Part shown: positions 16,663 to 26,391 of the stretch, piece by piece
Layout: each line of letters starts with the position of its first letter
How positions within the stretch are numbered: position 1 is the stretch's first letter
Assembly (NCBI RefSeq): GCF_024347315.1
Contig: NZ_AP025460.1
Span: 1,302,001 to 1,366,000, forward strand
Source of the DNA: Vibrio atlanticus
GTDB taxonomy: Bacteria; Pseudomonadota; Gammaproteobacteria; Enterobacterales; Vibrionaceae
DNA length: 64,000 nt
Reading direction: 5' to 3'
Program-made: the position numbers and the translations under genes
The notes under the pieces: model-generated
What the model was told of the DNA's origin: nothing
Database searches by the model: none
Seen by the model: the letters and a program-made list of their open reading frames with translations, nothing else

Positions 16663-19089
16663 TTAACGTTGTGCTGCGCGTTGGCGATTCTTGCCGTTAC
16701 TCACAGGTTTACCACCTTGACCATTACCCGCTTTGTTACGGTTTGGCTTGCCATTCCCGCCGCTATTGCCTTGAGATTGCTGACTAGCAGGGGCTTTTTT
16801 GATGAAGCCCGTCGCTGGTTTATGCGCGTTACCATTGCCGTTCTGCTTTCCGTTGCCCTGATTGCCATTACCTTGGCTACCCGTTGGCTTCTTACCGCCC
16901 GGTTTTGGCTTATTGCCACCTGGCTTAGGCTTATTGCCTCCAGGCTTAGAATGGTTACGTGGGCTTTCGCCACCAAGACCTGGTTGAGACTTACTGTGCT
17001 TAGTCGCAAAGCGCTGTGAGCCGTGACGACCAGACTTACGACGCTGCGCCGGTGTCTGAGCTTCAAAATCTTCTTCTGGTACTAGACAGTTTGCTTTGTC
17101 ACCAATTAGGTGTTTTTTACCCATGCTGATCAGCGCTTCACGGATGATCTTCCAGTTTTCAGGATCGTGGTAACGAAGCAGCGCTTTATGCAGACGACGT
17201 TGACGATCACCTTTCGGTACAGGAACATCTTCACGCTTCTTATATTTCACGCGTTTCAGAGGGTTGGTCTCTGAGTAGTACATCGACGTTGCATTACACA
17301 TTGGCGATGGATAGAAGTTCTGTACTTGGTCACACTCGTAGTTGTGCTTTTTCAGCCACATTGCAAGGTTAAGCATGTCTTCATCTTCTGTGCCCGGGTG
17401 AGCAGAGATGAAGTAAGGAATTAGGTACTGTTTCTTACCGGCTTCAGCGCTGTATTTCTCGAACATCTCTTTGAAACGATCGTAAGTGCCCATACCCGGC
17501 TTCATCATCAGATCCAGTGGACCTTTTTCAGTATGCTCTGGAGCAATCTTCAAGTAACCACCAACGTGGTGAGTCACAAGCTCACGAACGTATTCTGGAG
17601 ATTCAATCGCTAAGTCGTAACGTACACCAGAAGCGATCATGATCTTCTTAACGCCCGGTACTTTTCTCGCAGAGCGGTACAGGTCGATGGTGTGTTGATG
17701 GTCTGTGTTTAGCTTTTCACAGATTTTCGGGAACACGCATGATGGACGACGACAGTTAATTTCTGCTTTAGGATCTGAACAACCTAAACGGTACATGTTC
17801 GCCGTTGGGCCGCCCAAATCAGAAATAGTACCGGTGAAGCCCGGCACTTTATCTTTAATGTCTTCGATTTCATCCAAGATAGATTCTTTCGAACGGTTCT
17901 GGATGATGCGACCTTCGTGCTCTGTGATTGAACAGAAAGAACAGCCACCAAAACAACCACGCATGATGTTAACCGAGGTTTTGATCATGTCGTATGCAGG
18001 GATTTTCGCTTTGCCGTACATAGGGTGCGGAACACGCTTATAAGCAAGGCCAAACACGTAGTCCATCTCTTCTGTGGTCAATGGAATCGGCGCTTGGTTA
18101 ACCCAAAGTTCGCGATCACCGTGACGTTGAATCAAAGCTCGACCTGAGTACGGGTTTGTCTCAAGGTGCAGAATACGGCTAGCGTGAGCGTAAAGAATAC
18201 GGTCATTGTTTAGCTTTTCGTAACCTGGGATACGAACCGCGGTTGTTTTTGCGTCGTGACGAGAAGGACGAATAGTAATAGGTTGCGCTTTTACTTCTTC
18301 TTTTTCGTCTTTCTTAGTATCACACTGGGTTTCAACTTCGTAAGGGTTAACCGGAACGTACGCTTTGTTCGGCTTTTCGATACGAGAAGAGTCAATGATC
18401 TTGAAGCCTTCTGGGGCAGCAGGAAGATTGATAGCAGTACCGCGGATATTGGTCAGCGTAGACATGTCTTCGCCATCGGCAATGCGGTGTGCCACTTCAA
18501 CCAGTGCACGCTCAGCGTTACCAAAAAGAAGAATATCTGCTTTTGCGTCAAACAATACAGAGCGACGAACTTTATCTGACCAGTAGTCGTAGTGAGCCAC
18601 ACGGCGCAAACTTGCTTCGATACCACCAAGAACGATTGGCGTGCCTTTGTAGGCTTCGCGACAACGTTGGGAATAAACTAGAGTTGCACGGTCAGGACGC
18701 TTGCCACCTTCGTTGTTTGGCGTATAAGCATCATCGTGACGTAATTTGCGATCAGAGGTGTAGCGGTTGATCATGGAGTCCATGTTACCCGCTGTAATGC
18801 CGAAGAATAGGTTAGGTTTACCTAGCTTCATGAAGGCGTCTTTATTGTCCCACTTTGGTTGCGCAATAATGCCCACGCGGAATCCTTGAGCTTCAAGAAG
18901 GCGACCAATGATAGCCATGCCAAAGCTCGGGTGATCGACATAAGCGTCACCAGTTACAATAATAATGTCACAGCTATCCCATCCAAGAGCATCCATCTCC
19001 TTTCTACTGGTAGGCAAAAAAGGTGCAGTTCCGTAGCACTCGGCCCAGTATTTTTTGTGTTCGTGAATAGGAGTGATATCGCTGTACAT
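16663..19089 (-). CDS. ygiQ: YgiQ family radical SAM protein
   Basis: 808 residues. The radical-SAM cluster motif CFGGCSFC gives Cys379, Cys383 and Cys386, which should hold a 4Fe-4S cluster and SAM. An N-terminal cobalamin-binding-like region (UPF0313) precedes it and the DUF3362-like region follows. The C-terminal tail (about 690-808) is low-complexity, rich in Lys, Gly, Pro, Asn and Gln, with repeated KPGGN units. Start follows GAGG at suitable spacing. The reaction of YgiQ is not established. The gene stands alone, with its terminator shared with the GtrA-like operon. Confidence 0.9.
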   Translation of the reverse strand: MYSDITPIHEHKKYWAECYGTAPFLPTSRKEMDALGWDSCDIIIVTGDAYVDHPSFGMAIIGRLLEAQGFRVGIIAQPKWDNKDAFMKLGKPNLFFGITAGNMDSMINRYTSDRKLRHDDAYTPNNEGGKRPDRATLVYSQRCREAYKGTPIVLGGIEASLRRVAHYDYWSDKVRRSVLFDAKADILLFGNAERALVEVAHRIADGEDMSTLTNIRGTAINLPAAPEGFKIIDSSRIEKPNKAYVPVNPYEVETQCDTKKDEKEEVKAQPITIRPSRHDAKTTAVRIPGYEKLNNDRILYAHASRILHLETNPYSGRALIQRHGDRELWVNQAPIPLTTEEMDYVFGLAYKRVPHPMYGKAKIPAYDMIKTSVNIMRGCFGGCSFCSITEHEGRIIQNRSKESILDEIEDIKDKVPGFTGTISDLGGPTANMYRLGCSDPKAEINCRRPSCVFPKICEKLNTDHQHTIDLYRSARKVPGVKKIMIASGVRYDLAIESPEYVRELVTHHVGGYLKIAPEHTEKGPLDLMMKPGMGTYDRFKEMFEKYSAEAGKKQYLIPYFISAHPGTEDEDMLNLAMWLKKHNYECDQVQNFYPSPMCNATSMYYSETNPLKRVKYKKREDVPVPKGDRQRRLHKALLRYHDPENWKIIREALISMGKKHLIGDKANCLVPEEDFEAQTPAQRRKSGRHGSQRFATKHSKSQPGLGGESPRNHSKPGGNKPKPGGNKPKPGGKKPTGSQGNGNQGNGKQNGNGNAHKPATGFIKKAPASQQSQGNSGGNGKPNRNKAGNGQGGKPVSNGKNRQRAAQR

Positions 19090-19326
19090 ATTTCAACCTC
19101 TGATTTTTGAGGCGGGAATTATAGCGGCATGAGACTAGACTAGCCAGTAGAACATGCCCATGTTAGTTTTGATGTCTTTCGTGTTTTTACGGTAAATGGC
19201 GACAGAAGAGCCATACATCAGCATAGTTGAAGCCTTGAATCTCGTCTCTAATTTATGATTTTGATTAGTGTTCGCACCAGTTTTTGATATTATTCGCGAA
19301 AATAAGTTTGAAGAAGTAGATCCACA

Positions 19327-20007
19327 ATGGTCGAAACGTTATTAGTACAATTTGCTCCGATGCTATTAGGAGCCCAACTGATCTTAACCCTCATCTTAGT
19401 GAAAGGGGATATTTGCCCGGGACAACGTGGCCGCATTCACAAGATGTTGCCTGCAATTGGCGTGCTTTGGCTTGCCGTTGCCTCATTAAGAATTGAAGCA
19501 TTTCTTGTCGTGTTCGCGATCTTTTATTTCTATTCTCAAGTTCAAACCAAGAAGACTCGAGATTCTGGCCCTATTTGGGTGATGTATTTAGCTTGTGGTT
19601 TAGCACTGTCATACGTTGCTATACAAGCGACGGAGCAAGCAACCACAGTCGGTATTATTAGCACTTTATTACTCGTGGTTTTATTGGGGGCAGCGTTTGG
19701 TCATTTACTGCTGACGATTGCAAGAACACGCTTACAGGCTTTTCACCGTGTTCTGCCCGTTGTTGGTGTGCTGACGGGGATGTTGGTGGTTTTGGCGACG
19801 GTCATCAATGTTTACTCTCTGTCTGAAGCTCAATTAGAGCCCATGATTTCAACTCTGCTGTTTAGCTTTGCTTTGCTAATCTCAGCTATCGTGGTGTGGT
19901 GTTGGCATTTATTGTTCGTTAAAACCCCTGAAAAGCTTCAGCTGACTATTTCATTGTTGATGTTATTGGCGGCGGCTGTTGGTTTAACGCCAGTTTGGGC
20001 GATGTAG
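19327..20007 (+). CDS. Multi-pass membrane protein of unknown function
   Basis: 226 residues, almost entirely hydrophobic, with about seven predicted membrane helices. Short charged loops occur near 27-38 (KGDICPGQRGRIHK), 73-80 and 137-143. No family motif is recognised. It is not a truncated neighbour, has a clear ATG and reads in one frame with ordinary codon use. It is divergent from ygiQ and upstream of a DUF4250 gene. Function unknown. Confidence 0.7.
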   Translation: MVETLLVQFAPMLLGAQLILTLILVKGDICPGQRGRIHKMLPAIGVLWLAVASLRIEAFLVVFAIFYFYSQVQTKKTRDSGPIWVMYLACGLALSYVAIQATEQATTVGIISTLLLVVLLGAAFGHLLLTIARTRLQAFHRVLPVVGVLTGMLVVLATVINVYSLSEAQLEPMISTLLFSFALLISAIVVWCWHLLFVKTPEKLQLTISLLMLLAAAVGLTPVWAM

Positions 20008-20128
20008 GCGGTTACTGATCTCACAAGCCTTTCGGTGTTGAATCGAAAAAGTGTGATCTGTTTTTTAGCGTGGTGTTGGTAAGCGTTCTAAACTTAAATC
20101 TAGTCGGTGTGTTCGTTAGGAGTACGGG

Positions 20129-20329
20129 ATGGATTTAAGCAACGTCAAAGGTTTCGATAGCATTATTTTGCTGGGAATCGTGAATGAAAAACTTCGCTTA
20201 GAATGCGATAGCTTTGAAGAGCTGATCAGTATGTATGAAATGGATATAGAAAGTGTTGTAGGCAAGCTTGATATGTTGGGCTATCAATACGATCCATTGA
20301 CTAACCAGTTCAAGTCTTACTCAAGATAA
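20129..20329 (+). CDS. DUF4250 domain protein
   Basis: A 66-residue soluble protein. The pattern ILLGIVNEKLRLECDSFEEL ... KLDMLGYQYDPLTNQF matches the DUF4250 family: a helix, a short-helix turn resembling HTH geometry, and a final QF. The start is preceded by TTAGGAG. The function of the family is unknown. A strong hairpin at 20394-20424 ends the transcript and also serves metR from the other side. Confidence 0.75.
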   Translation: MDLSNVKGFDSIILLGIVNEKLRLECDSFEELISMYEMDIESVVGKLDMLGYQYDPLTNQFKSYSR

Positions 20330-20393
20330 GCTCACAATGAGAGTTTCTTCTATCGCGAATTAACACTCATTGCCTGTTGTCGGTATTGGAAAT

Positions 20394-20424
20394 AAAAAAG
20401 TCACAGATAATCTGTGACTTTTTT
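20394..20424. terminator. Bidirectional intrinsic terminator
   Basis: AAAAAGTCACAGA and TCTGTGACTTTTTT form a long stem with a T run on both strands, between the DUF4250 gene (+) and metR (-). Confidence 0.9.
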
Positions 20425-20484
20425 GTTTTTGGCGCATACCTATCAGGTTCAACGCATGCATAAATTAACCCAACAACGAGTCTC

Positions 20485-21396
20485 TTAAACGACCTCAATG
20501 CCATCTAGGTGACTCTTACTTTGCTGTCTTGCCGTGCTAAAGAAAGCTTGTAGGTAACGTTTGTCTTTTTCTGAGTTTCTTACCGCTGCGAACAACCTTC
20601 TTGAAAGCCCGTTACCCAATGGTTTACTGGCGATTAACCCTTGTCTCGAAAATTCACTGATTGCCCAATTTGGCAACGCAGCAACCCCTAAGCCTGCCGA
20701 TACCATTTGCACCAGCATCAATGTGTTGTCTGCTTGTTTCCATTTCTTTGGTTCAACGCCTGCTGGTTGCAAAAAGTGTTTCACTACATCGAGACGCTGC
20801 TTTTGAACCGGATAAGAGAGCATCGTAATATCACTAAGATCTTGCGGTTCAATACTCGGCTTTTCGGCTAAAGGAGAGTTGATCGCGGTGATCAAACGCA
20901 TCTCAAAATCGAAAAGCGGTTCGTAGTGAACTTCAGAACGGGGCTGTATATCAGAGGTGATCACCAAATCGAGTTCTCCAGCCATCAATGCCGGTAGAGG
21001 CTCGAACCCAAACCCTGACGAGAAATCTAAGGTCACGCTTGGCCAAGCAACTTGGTATTCCTTCAAAGCGGGCATTAGCCATTGGAAGCATGAGTGACAC
21101 TCGATCGCCATGTGCAATCGGCCATTCACATCCTCTTTTAGGCTTGCGATTTCGTTTTCAGCTTTTGCGATTTGTGGCTGTATCTCATCAGCCAGTTTTA
21201 ACAAAATTTCGCCTTCCGAGGTAAATTTAACCGGCCTTGTTTTACGCAAAAAGAGCTGACCGCCAATACGGGCCTCAAGGTCTTTCAACTGGTGAGAAAG
21301 TGCCGACTGAGTCAGATGAAGAGAAGTTGCAGTCGCGGTTAGCGAGCCGCTGTCTCTCAAGGTGGTCAATGTCCGAAGGTGTTTAAGCTCTATCAT
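20485..21396 (-). CDS. metR: MetR, LysR-family activator of methionine biosynthesis
   Basis: 303 residues. The N-terminal winged HTH (about 1-60) contains LTQSALSHQLKDLE, and the effector domain contains ECHSCFQWLMPAL and SAGLGVAALPNWA, both characteristic of MetR, which uses homocysteine as co-inducer. It is divergent from metE, the classic metR-metE arrangement, with 281 bp between starts. Start follows GAGGAATACTC. Regulation by MetJ is suggested by boxes in the shared region. Confidence 0.93.
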   Translation of the reverse strand: MIELKHLRTLTTLRDSGSLTATATSLHLTQSALSHQLKDLEARIGGQLFLRKTRPVKFTSEGEILLKLADEIQPQIAKAENEIASLKEDVNGRLHMAIECHSCFQWLMPALKEYQVAWPSVTLDFSSGFGFEPLPALMAGELDLVITSDIQPRSEVHYEPLFDFEMRLITAINSPLAEKPSIEPQDLSDITMLSYPVQKQRLDVVKHFLQPAGVEPKKWKQADNTLMLVQMVSAGLGVAALPNWAISEFSRQGLIASKPLGNGLSRRLFAAVRNSEKDKRYLQAFFSTARQQSKSHLDGIEVV

Positions 21397-21469
21397 GAGT
21401 ATTCCTCATATTCCCTAAGCCAATTCAATATTTCTTAATAATCACCCTACGGTGTTTTCTTTCATTTGT

Positions 21470-21493
21470 AAACGTCTAGATGTCCAGATGGAT
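21470..21493. promoter_or_regulatory. MetJ-like operator: three tandem met boxes
   Basis: Three adjoining 8-mers, AAACGTCT (21470-21477), AGATGTCC and AGATGGAT, match the met box AGACGTCT at 7, 6 and 5 of 8 positions by eye. Tandem imperfect met boxes are how MetJ-SAM binds. Their location between divergent metR and metE supports the call. Confidence 0.7.
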
Positions 21494-21543
21494 TTAATAA
21501 ATTAGCAGTTAGATTATCAAAGATGAAAATTATTAATAAACAA

Positions 21544-21568
21544 GATGAATATTTGGACCTTGTTCATC
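21544..21568. promoter_or_regulatory. Candidate MetR-binding inverted repeat
   Basis: GATGAA and TTCATC are perfect 6-bp inverted arms with 13 bp between. The arms contain TGAA/TTCA as in MetR sites, but the E. coli consensus has 5 bp between TGAA and TTCA, so the assignment is tentative. Confidence 0.35.
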
Positions 21569-21598
21569 GTTCAGATTAGGGAGATAGTTTAGCCATCC

Positions 21599-21606
21599 AG
21601 ACGCCT
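21599..21606. promoter_or_regulatory. Single met-box-like octamer near metE
   Basis: AGACGCCT matches the met box at 7 of 8 positions, about 70 bp before the metE start. The neighbouring octamers are poor matches, so on its own this is weak. Confidence 0.3.
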
Positions 21607-21677
21607 CGGTTGAAAGTTAAAACTACGGACTAAACCGTCTGACCGGAAATTAAAATTATCGAATAAGGAACAGACAC

Positions 21678-24026
21678 ATGACGACAACAACGCATATTCT
21701 TGGCTACCCACGTATCGGTGAAAAACGCGAACTCAAATTCACTCTCGAGAAGTACTGGCGCGGTGAGATCGATCAATCTGAGCTCAAGCAGACCGGCAGT
21801 GAATTAAGAAATCGTAACTGGAATGTACAAGCTGACGCGAATCTAAGCTTTGCAACTGCGGGTGACTTCGCATGGTATGACCATGTACTAACTACGACTC
21901 TACTTCTAGGCCACGTTCCCAAGCGCCATGCTGGTGGATCAGAAGATGAAAAAGCCTTCCCAGATTTAGATACCTTGTTCCGCGTTGGTCGTGGTCAGTC
22001 TCAAGTTCAATCTACTTGCTGCGGTGGTTCGCATACGTCGAATGATGTCACTAAAGACAGTTCAGCTGCTTCTGACATGACCAAGTGGTTCAACACTAAC
22101 TATCACTACATTGTTCCTGAGTTCAGCAAAGATGACTCTTTTGAAGTAAGTTGGCCTCAACTGTTTGATGAAGTGAATGAAGCGATTAAAGCAGGACACA
22201 AAGTTAAGCCTGTACTCCTTGGGCCACTCTCTTACTTATACCTAGGCAAAGAAGTGGAAGATGGGTTTGACCGCTTATCTCTACTTCCTCGCCTTCTTAC
22301 CGCGTATCAAGCCATTTTGGCAAAGCTCTCAAAGCTTGGCGTAGAGTGGGTCCAAATTGATGAGCCAATCCTGGCTTTGGAGCTTGATAATCAGTGGGTA
22401 GATTCATTCAAGCTGGCTTACCAAGTGATTCAAGGCGATGTAAAACTACTACTTACCACTTACTTTGATTCGGTCACAGATACATTAGATAAAATCGTAG
22501 ATCTGCCTATCAACGGCTTACATATCGACTTAGCAGCAGCACCGCAGCAACTCGATGAAGTGGTTAATAAACTACCGGAAGATTGGGTACTTTCTGCGGG
22601 TGCAATCAATGGACGCAATGTGTGGCGAGCTGACTTAGCCGCGCAGCTTGAGTTACTGCAACCTGTGAAAGACAAACTAGGAGATAAGCTTTGGATCGCA
22701 AGTTCATGTTCATTGCTGCATAGTCCTGTTGATTTGGAGTTAGAAGAAACGCTTAGCGAAGAAGTGAAGAGTTGGTTTGCCTTTGCAAAACAGAAAGTGA
22801 CCGAGGTGAGCTTGTTGGGTGCGGCGTTAGACGGCGATCAAAAGGCCATTTTGGCGTGTGAGACTTACAGCCAACCAATTGTTGCCCGTAAGAGCGCGAT
22901 TCATGTGAACAAGCCACAAGTTCAGGCTCGTATCAATACCATTACCAAAGCACTGGCAGAACGCAGTGCTCCATACGCAGAGCGTGCAGCGCATCAGTCT
23001 GAAGTTCTCGGCTTACCGCTGTTACCAACCACAACCATTGGTTCGTTCCCACAGACAGGAGAGATTCGTCTTCAGCGTAGTGCTTACCGAACTGGCAAAC
23101 TGAATGAAGCGGAATACACAACCGCATTGAAAGGTCATATTGCTGATGCGGTTAAACGCCAAGAAGCCTTAGATTTGGATGTGCTTGTGCATGGCGAGGC
23201 GGAACGCAATGACATGGTGGAGTACTTTGCAGAAAACCTAGCAGGCTTCCAAACCACTAAGTTTGGTTGGGTACAAAGCTATGGCTCTCGCTGCGTGAAA
23301 CCGGCGATTGTGGTTGCGGATATCGAGCGTGAAAAACCAATGACGGTCGAGTGGTCGACTTATGCGCAATCCCTGACCTCGAAACAGATGAAAGGCATGC
23401 TGACCGGACCAGTCACTATTCTATGTTGGACATTCCCTCGTGAAGACATCTCACGCAAAGAGATCACTAACCAACTGGCGTTTGCTCTACGTGATGAAGT
23501 GTCTGATTTACAAGACGCAGGTATTAACATAATCCAAATCGATGAGCCTGCTATTCGCGAAGGTTTGCCTTTGAAAAAACGCGACCATGCAGAGTACTTA
23601 GAATGGGCAGTGGATGCCTTTAAGATCTCAGCGGCGAGTGCTAAACCAGAAACTCAGATTCATACCCATATGTGTTATAGCGAGTTCAACGAGATCATTG
23701 ATTCAGTGGCCGCGCTAGATGCCGATGTGATTACCATTGAGACTTCTCGCTCGAACATGGAATTGCTGAAAGCGTTTGAAGAGTTTAACTATCCGAATGC
23801 GATTGGACCTGGCGTTTATGATATTCACTCGCCAAACATCCCTTCAGAAGAGTGGATTGTAGATTTACTTAAGAAAGCGGCAGAAAAAATACCTGCAGAA
23901 CGTTTGTGGGCAAACCCTGATTGCGGATTAAAGACTCGTAACTGGGCAGAGACAGAAGCGGCACTTACTAACTTAGTTTCGGCGACGAAGACACTGCGTA
24001 AAGAGTGGGGATCCGCTGAGGCATAA
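21678..24026 (+). CDS. metE: Cobalamin-independent methionine synthase MetE
   Basis: 782 residues. It transfers a methyl group from 5-methyltetrahydrofolate polyglutamate to homocysteine. Zinc ligands are visible: His664 and Cys666 in IHTHMCYS, the Glu of ITIETSRS and the Cys of NPDCGLK. IGSFPQT opens the catalytic half. The protein is about 29 residues longer than E. coli MetE (753). Part of the excess is a Ser/Thr-rich insert near 111-130 with adjacent cysteines ([11 protein letters not shown]), at the position where E. coli has a short loop before [20 protein letters not shown] precedes the ATG. Confidence 0.95.
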   Translation: MTTTTHILGYPRIGEKRELKFTLEKYWRGEIDQSELKQTGSELRNRNWNVQADANLSFATAGDFAWYDHVLTTTLLLGHVPKRHAGGSEDEKAFPDLDTLFRVGRGQSQVQSTCCGGSHTSNDVTKDSSAASDMTKWFNTNYHYIVPEFSKDDSFEVSWPQLFDEVNEAIKAGHKVKPVLLGPLSYLYLGKEVEDGFDRLSLLPRLLTAYQAILAKLSKLGVEWVQIDEPILALELDNQWVDSFKLAYQVIQGDVKLLLTTYFDSVTDTLDKIVDLPINGLHIDLAAAPQQLDEVVNKLPEDWVLSAGAINGRNVWRADLAAQLELLQPVKDKLGDKLWIASSCSLLHSPVDLELEETLSEEVKSWFAFAKQKVTEVSLLGAALDGDQKAILACETYSQPIVARKSAIHVNKPQVQARINTITKALAERSAPYAERAAHQSEVLGLPLLPTTTIGSFPQTGEIRLQRSAYRTGKLNEAEYTTALKGHIADAVKRQEALDLDVLVHGEAERNDMVEYFAENLAGFQTTKFGWVQSYGSRCVKPAIVVADIEREKPMTVEWSTYAQSLTSKQMKGMLTGPVTILCWTFPREDISRKEITNQLAFALRDEVSDLQDAGINIIQIDEPAIREGLPLKKRDHAEYLEWAVDAFKISAASAKPETQIHTHMCYSEFNEIIDSVAALDADVITIETSRSNMELLKAFEEFNYPNAIGPGVYDIHSPNIPSEEWIVDLLKKAAEKIPAERLWANPDCGLKTRNWAETEAALTNLVSATKTLRKEWGSAEA

Positions 24027-24074
24027 TTTAGTCTAAGATTTGATTGACCCTCTACTCCACGATGAACCACAAAA

Positions 24075-24098
24075 AAGGCCTCGCATTTGCGAGGCCTT
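24075..24098. terminator. Bidirectional terminator after metE
   Basis: AAGGCCTCGC and GCGAGGCCTT pair around ATTT, between metE (+) and the pilotin gene (-). An A run precedes the stem, giving the - strand a T tract. Confidence 0.85.
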
Positions 24099-24127
24099 CT
24101 GGTTTTATGCTTGTTCGAATATCGAAT

Positions 24128-24526
24128 CTAGCTGCTGCTCTGGCAAGTCTCTTTGCTGATCAGCTTTTCAACCATCAGTTGTCCGCGTGTATTGCGAATT
24201 TTGATGTTGTAAGCTAAGCCCATGTCGAGGTTAGCTCTTACTTCAGAGTTGGTGCAGTAGCTATTCACACTCATATCTACAACTTGGTTTAAAGGCTTAG
24301 CACCTTTTGCATCTTGGTTGTAGATCATCATGATTTCGACGACAGTATTTTTTGCTAGCACACGCATGATAGAGAGTGGACCATACTCAATAGGTAGGCC
24401 GGCAGATAAAACGCCCGCACGATGGTGAGCCATCATCTCTAACTGTCTTTGTTTGTCTTGTTCACTTGATGAGCTACAGCCTGCGAGTAGGGCAATAGCC
24501 AGTGACCCAATAATCCATTTTTTCAC
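24128..24526 (-). CDS. Type II secretion pilotin-like lipoprotein (AspS/GspS-beta family)
   Basis: A small outer-membrane lipoprotein of about 133 residues. The signal sequence KKWIIGSLAIALLAGC ends in a lipobox (LAGC). The mature part, with SAGLPIEYGPLSIMRV, and two further cysteines near the C-terminus resemble the Vibrio AspS pilotin that guides the secretin GspD to the outer membrane. I chose the GTG at 24526, directly after the stop of yciI; an upstream ATG at 24556 would overlap yciI and spoil the short lipoprotein signal. Co-transcribed with yciI. No gsp genes are adjacent. Confidence 0.7.
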   Translation of the reverse strand: MKKWIIGSLAIALLAGCSSSSEQDKQRQLEMMAHHRAGVLSAGLPIEYGPLSIMRVLAKNTVVEIMMIYNQDAKGAKPLNQVVDMSVNSYCTNSEVRANLDMGLAYNIKIRNTRGQLMVEKLISKETCQSSS

Positions 24527-24527
24527 G

Positions 24528-24824
24528 TTAAAATACTTTCTTGAATGGTTTAACAATTACATTCTGGTAGACACCAGCAGCGATGTACGGGTCTGCATCA
24601 GCCCATGCTTGTGCGTCTTCCAAAGAGTTGAATTCAGCAATAACAGTAGAGCCTGTGAAGCCTGCTTCGCCAGGGTTATCTGAATCAATGGCTGGCATTG
24701 GGCCTGCTGTTAACAGTCGGCCTTCATCGTGAAGTGTTTGTAGGCGTTCTAGATGTTGTGGGCGAACACTTAGGCGTTTTTCTAATGAGTTTTCGACGTC
24801 TTGAGAAAAAATTACGTACCACAT
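24528..24824 (-). CDS. yciI: YciI family protein
   Basis: A 98-residue cytoplasmic protein of the YciI-like fold (ferredoxin-like dimer). The start [18 protein letters not shown], the RPQHLERLQ helix, [10 protein letters not shown] and DPYIAAGVY match YciI, whose reaction in most bacteria is unknown (some relatives are dehalogenases or dehydrochlorinases). Length equals E. coli YciI (98). It lies in the yciI-yciA-yciB neighbourhood known from enterobacteria. Confidence 0.9.
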   Translation of the reverse strand: MWYVIFSQDVENSLEKRLSVRPQHLERLQTLHDEGRLLTAGPMPAIDSDNPGEAGFTGSTVIAEFNSLEDAQAWADADPYIAAGVYQNVIVKPFKKVF

Positions 24825-25033
24825 GTTGAGATATCCTTATGTTACTTCACTGAATTAGAGCGATTAAATTAGTTATCTGGCTAATTTACGCGAACTAATT
24901 GGTATTGGAAGAGCCAATGATAAGAAATTGTGAATTGGTGCGAGGTGAATTGGTACAAGAGAATTGTATGGTCTCTAGTAATTTCATTTATAAAAACTAA
25001 AGACCATCGACATCATGAGCTCAACGAAAATTG

Positions 25034-25432
25034 CTATTTTTTGATTGGGCGAGGTTTACCGCTTTCGTCTACAGCAACGTAGTTGAATGTCGCGCCACAA
25101 ACTTTATAGCGATCACCAATGCCGTGATCAAGTACTGGCTTAACCCATACTTCTAGGTCGATATTCATCGAGCTGCGACCAATCTTGGTGCAGTCGCCAT
25201 AAACACAGACTACATCGCCAACCGACACTGGCTGTTTGAATTCGATGCTTGATACTGACACGGTGACTATTTTTCCGTTTGAGATCTCTTTAGCCAATAT
25301 TCCGCCAGCCAGATCCAGTTGAGACATTATCCAACCACCGAAAATCTGGCCTGCTGCATTGGTATCAGAAGGCATCGCCAAAGTGCGAAGAAGTAAAGAA
25401 CCAATCGGGTTCAAAGTTGATTGAATAGTCAT
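25034..25432 (-). CDS. yciA: Acyl-CoA thioester hydrolase YciA
   Basis: A 132-residue hot-dog-fold thioesterase. LAMPSDTNAAGQIFGGWIMSQ is the signature that places the catalytic Asn/Asp near residue 24 at the dimer interface. YciA hydrolyses a broad range of acyl-CoAs. The frame is open upstream to 25543, but ATG 25432 has AAGAG at about 7 nt and gives the family N-terminus. It lies between yciI and yciB, separated from yciB by a strong hairpin. Confidence 0.9.
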   Translation of the reverse strand: MTIQSTLNPIGSLLLRTLAMPSDTNAAGQIFGGWIMSQLDLAGGILAKEISNGKIVTVSVSSIEFKQPVSVGDVVCVYGDCTKIGRSSMNIDLEVWVKPVLDHGIGDRYKVCGATFNYVAVDESGKPRPIKK

Positions 25433-25533
25433 TGTTGTACTCTTAATGGTATTGATTGTTTTAAATTTAAATAGATGTGTTTGCGGGGTTCGCGGTGGTC
25501 GTATTTTTAACGTATTCACCGAACACAAACAAT

Positions 25534-25568
25534 CAGTGGCCAATGATCACGAGTATCATTGGCCACTG
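25534..25568. terminator. Long perfect hairpin between yciB and yciA
   Basis: A 14-bp perfect stem, CAGTGGCCAATGAT / ATCATTGGCCACTG, with a 7-nt loop. There is no strong T tract on either strand, so it may be a terminator of yciB, an mRNA-stability element or a processing site in a yciB-yciA message. Confidence 0.65.
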
Positions 25569-25627
25569 TTAAATCGCATATTGATAATAATTGTATCAAA
25601 AAGGGGATGAGGACTCATCCCTAAGGG

Positions 25628-26230
25628 TTATTTCTCGTCGGTATTTTTACCTGAGAGCTCTTGTTGCTTATCGTCTTGTGTTTCTTGATCTTTTGACGGA
25701 AGCGTGTCTTTTGGTAAATGTTTATAGATATAAACGCCCGTTAGTAAGGTAAATGCAAAAGTAGCGATCAGTAAGCCAAACACTTTGAAGTTGACCCACA
25801 CATCCAATGGCAGGTTGAAAGCAACGTAAACATTGAGGATCGCACACAATGTGAAGAACAGAGTCCAAGCCCAGTTGATCTTGCCCCATACTGCTTCAGG
25901 AAGAGAGATCTCTTTACCCAACATGCCTTTAATCGCTGATTTGCCCATTAGGTGACTGACTGTAAGGCCGATAGCAAATAGCGCATAAACGATGGTCACT
26001 TTCCATTTTATGAAGTTGTCATCATGCAAAAAGATGGTCATGCCACCAAATACGGCAACCATTAGAAAGGTGATGATCTGCATTTTTTCTACTTTCTTGT
26101 AGATGATGTACGTCAAAATGATTTGTACTGTGGAAGCAACAATCAATGCACCTGTAGCCGTGTAGATGTCGTACATCTTGTAAAGCGCAAAGAAAATAAT
26201 GAGAGGAATGAAATCAAGAATTTGCTTCAT
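25628..26230 (-). CDS. yciB: YciB, inner-membrane septation/cell-envelope protein
   Basis: A 200-residue protein with about five membrane helices. The start [20 protein letters not shown] and the central block [16 protein letters not shown] match YciB (intracellular septation protein A family), which in E. coli interacts with elongation and division proteins and affects envelope properties. The C-terminal tail is charged ([14 protein letters not shown]). Two overlapping inverted repeats lie in its 5' leader. Confidence 0.92.
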   Translation of the reverse strand: MKQILDFIPLIIFFALYKMYDIYTATGALIVASTVQIILTYIIYKKVEKMQIITFLMVAVFGGMTIFLHDDNFIKWKVTIVYALFAIGLTVSHLMGKSAIKGMLGKEISLPEAVWGKINWAWTLFFTLCAILNVYVAFNLPLDVWVNFKVFGLLIATFAFTLLTGVYIYKHLPKDTLPSKDQETQDDKQQELSGKNTDEK

Positions 26231-26261
26231 GTGACACTGACTATCCAGTTAGTTGAGTTGC

Positions 26262-26305
26262 AGACAGTCTAACCAAAACTGTCTCGATGCTAAATAGCTC
26301 GAGAC
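26262..26305 (-). promoter_or_regulatory. Overlapping, mutually exclusive hairpins in the yciB leader
   Basis: AGACAGT/ACTGTCT (26262-26284) and GTCTCGA/TCGAGAC (26281-26305) share the GTCT at 26281-26284, so only one stem can form at a time. They lie 32-75 bp before the yciB start. This could be a leader switch or simply clustered operators. Confidence 0.4.
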
Positions 26306-26391
26306 AATTGGATGCCAATTAATTACATCTAACCGTTTTGGCGAGTTTAACCCCAATAAAGGATTGAAGCGCCCAATCGAGATTAAGAACG

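Noticed and set aside
16669..17066. Two long open frames (one on each strand) overlapping the ygiQ tail
   Set aside because: They are shadows of the low-complexity KPGG-rich coding region, with no start site or family match.
25433..25543. N-terminal extension of YciA to 25543
   Set aside because: Residues are unlike the family, and ATG 25432 has a good ribosome site and the standard start.
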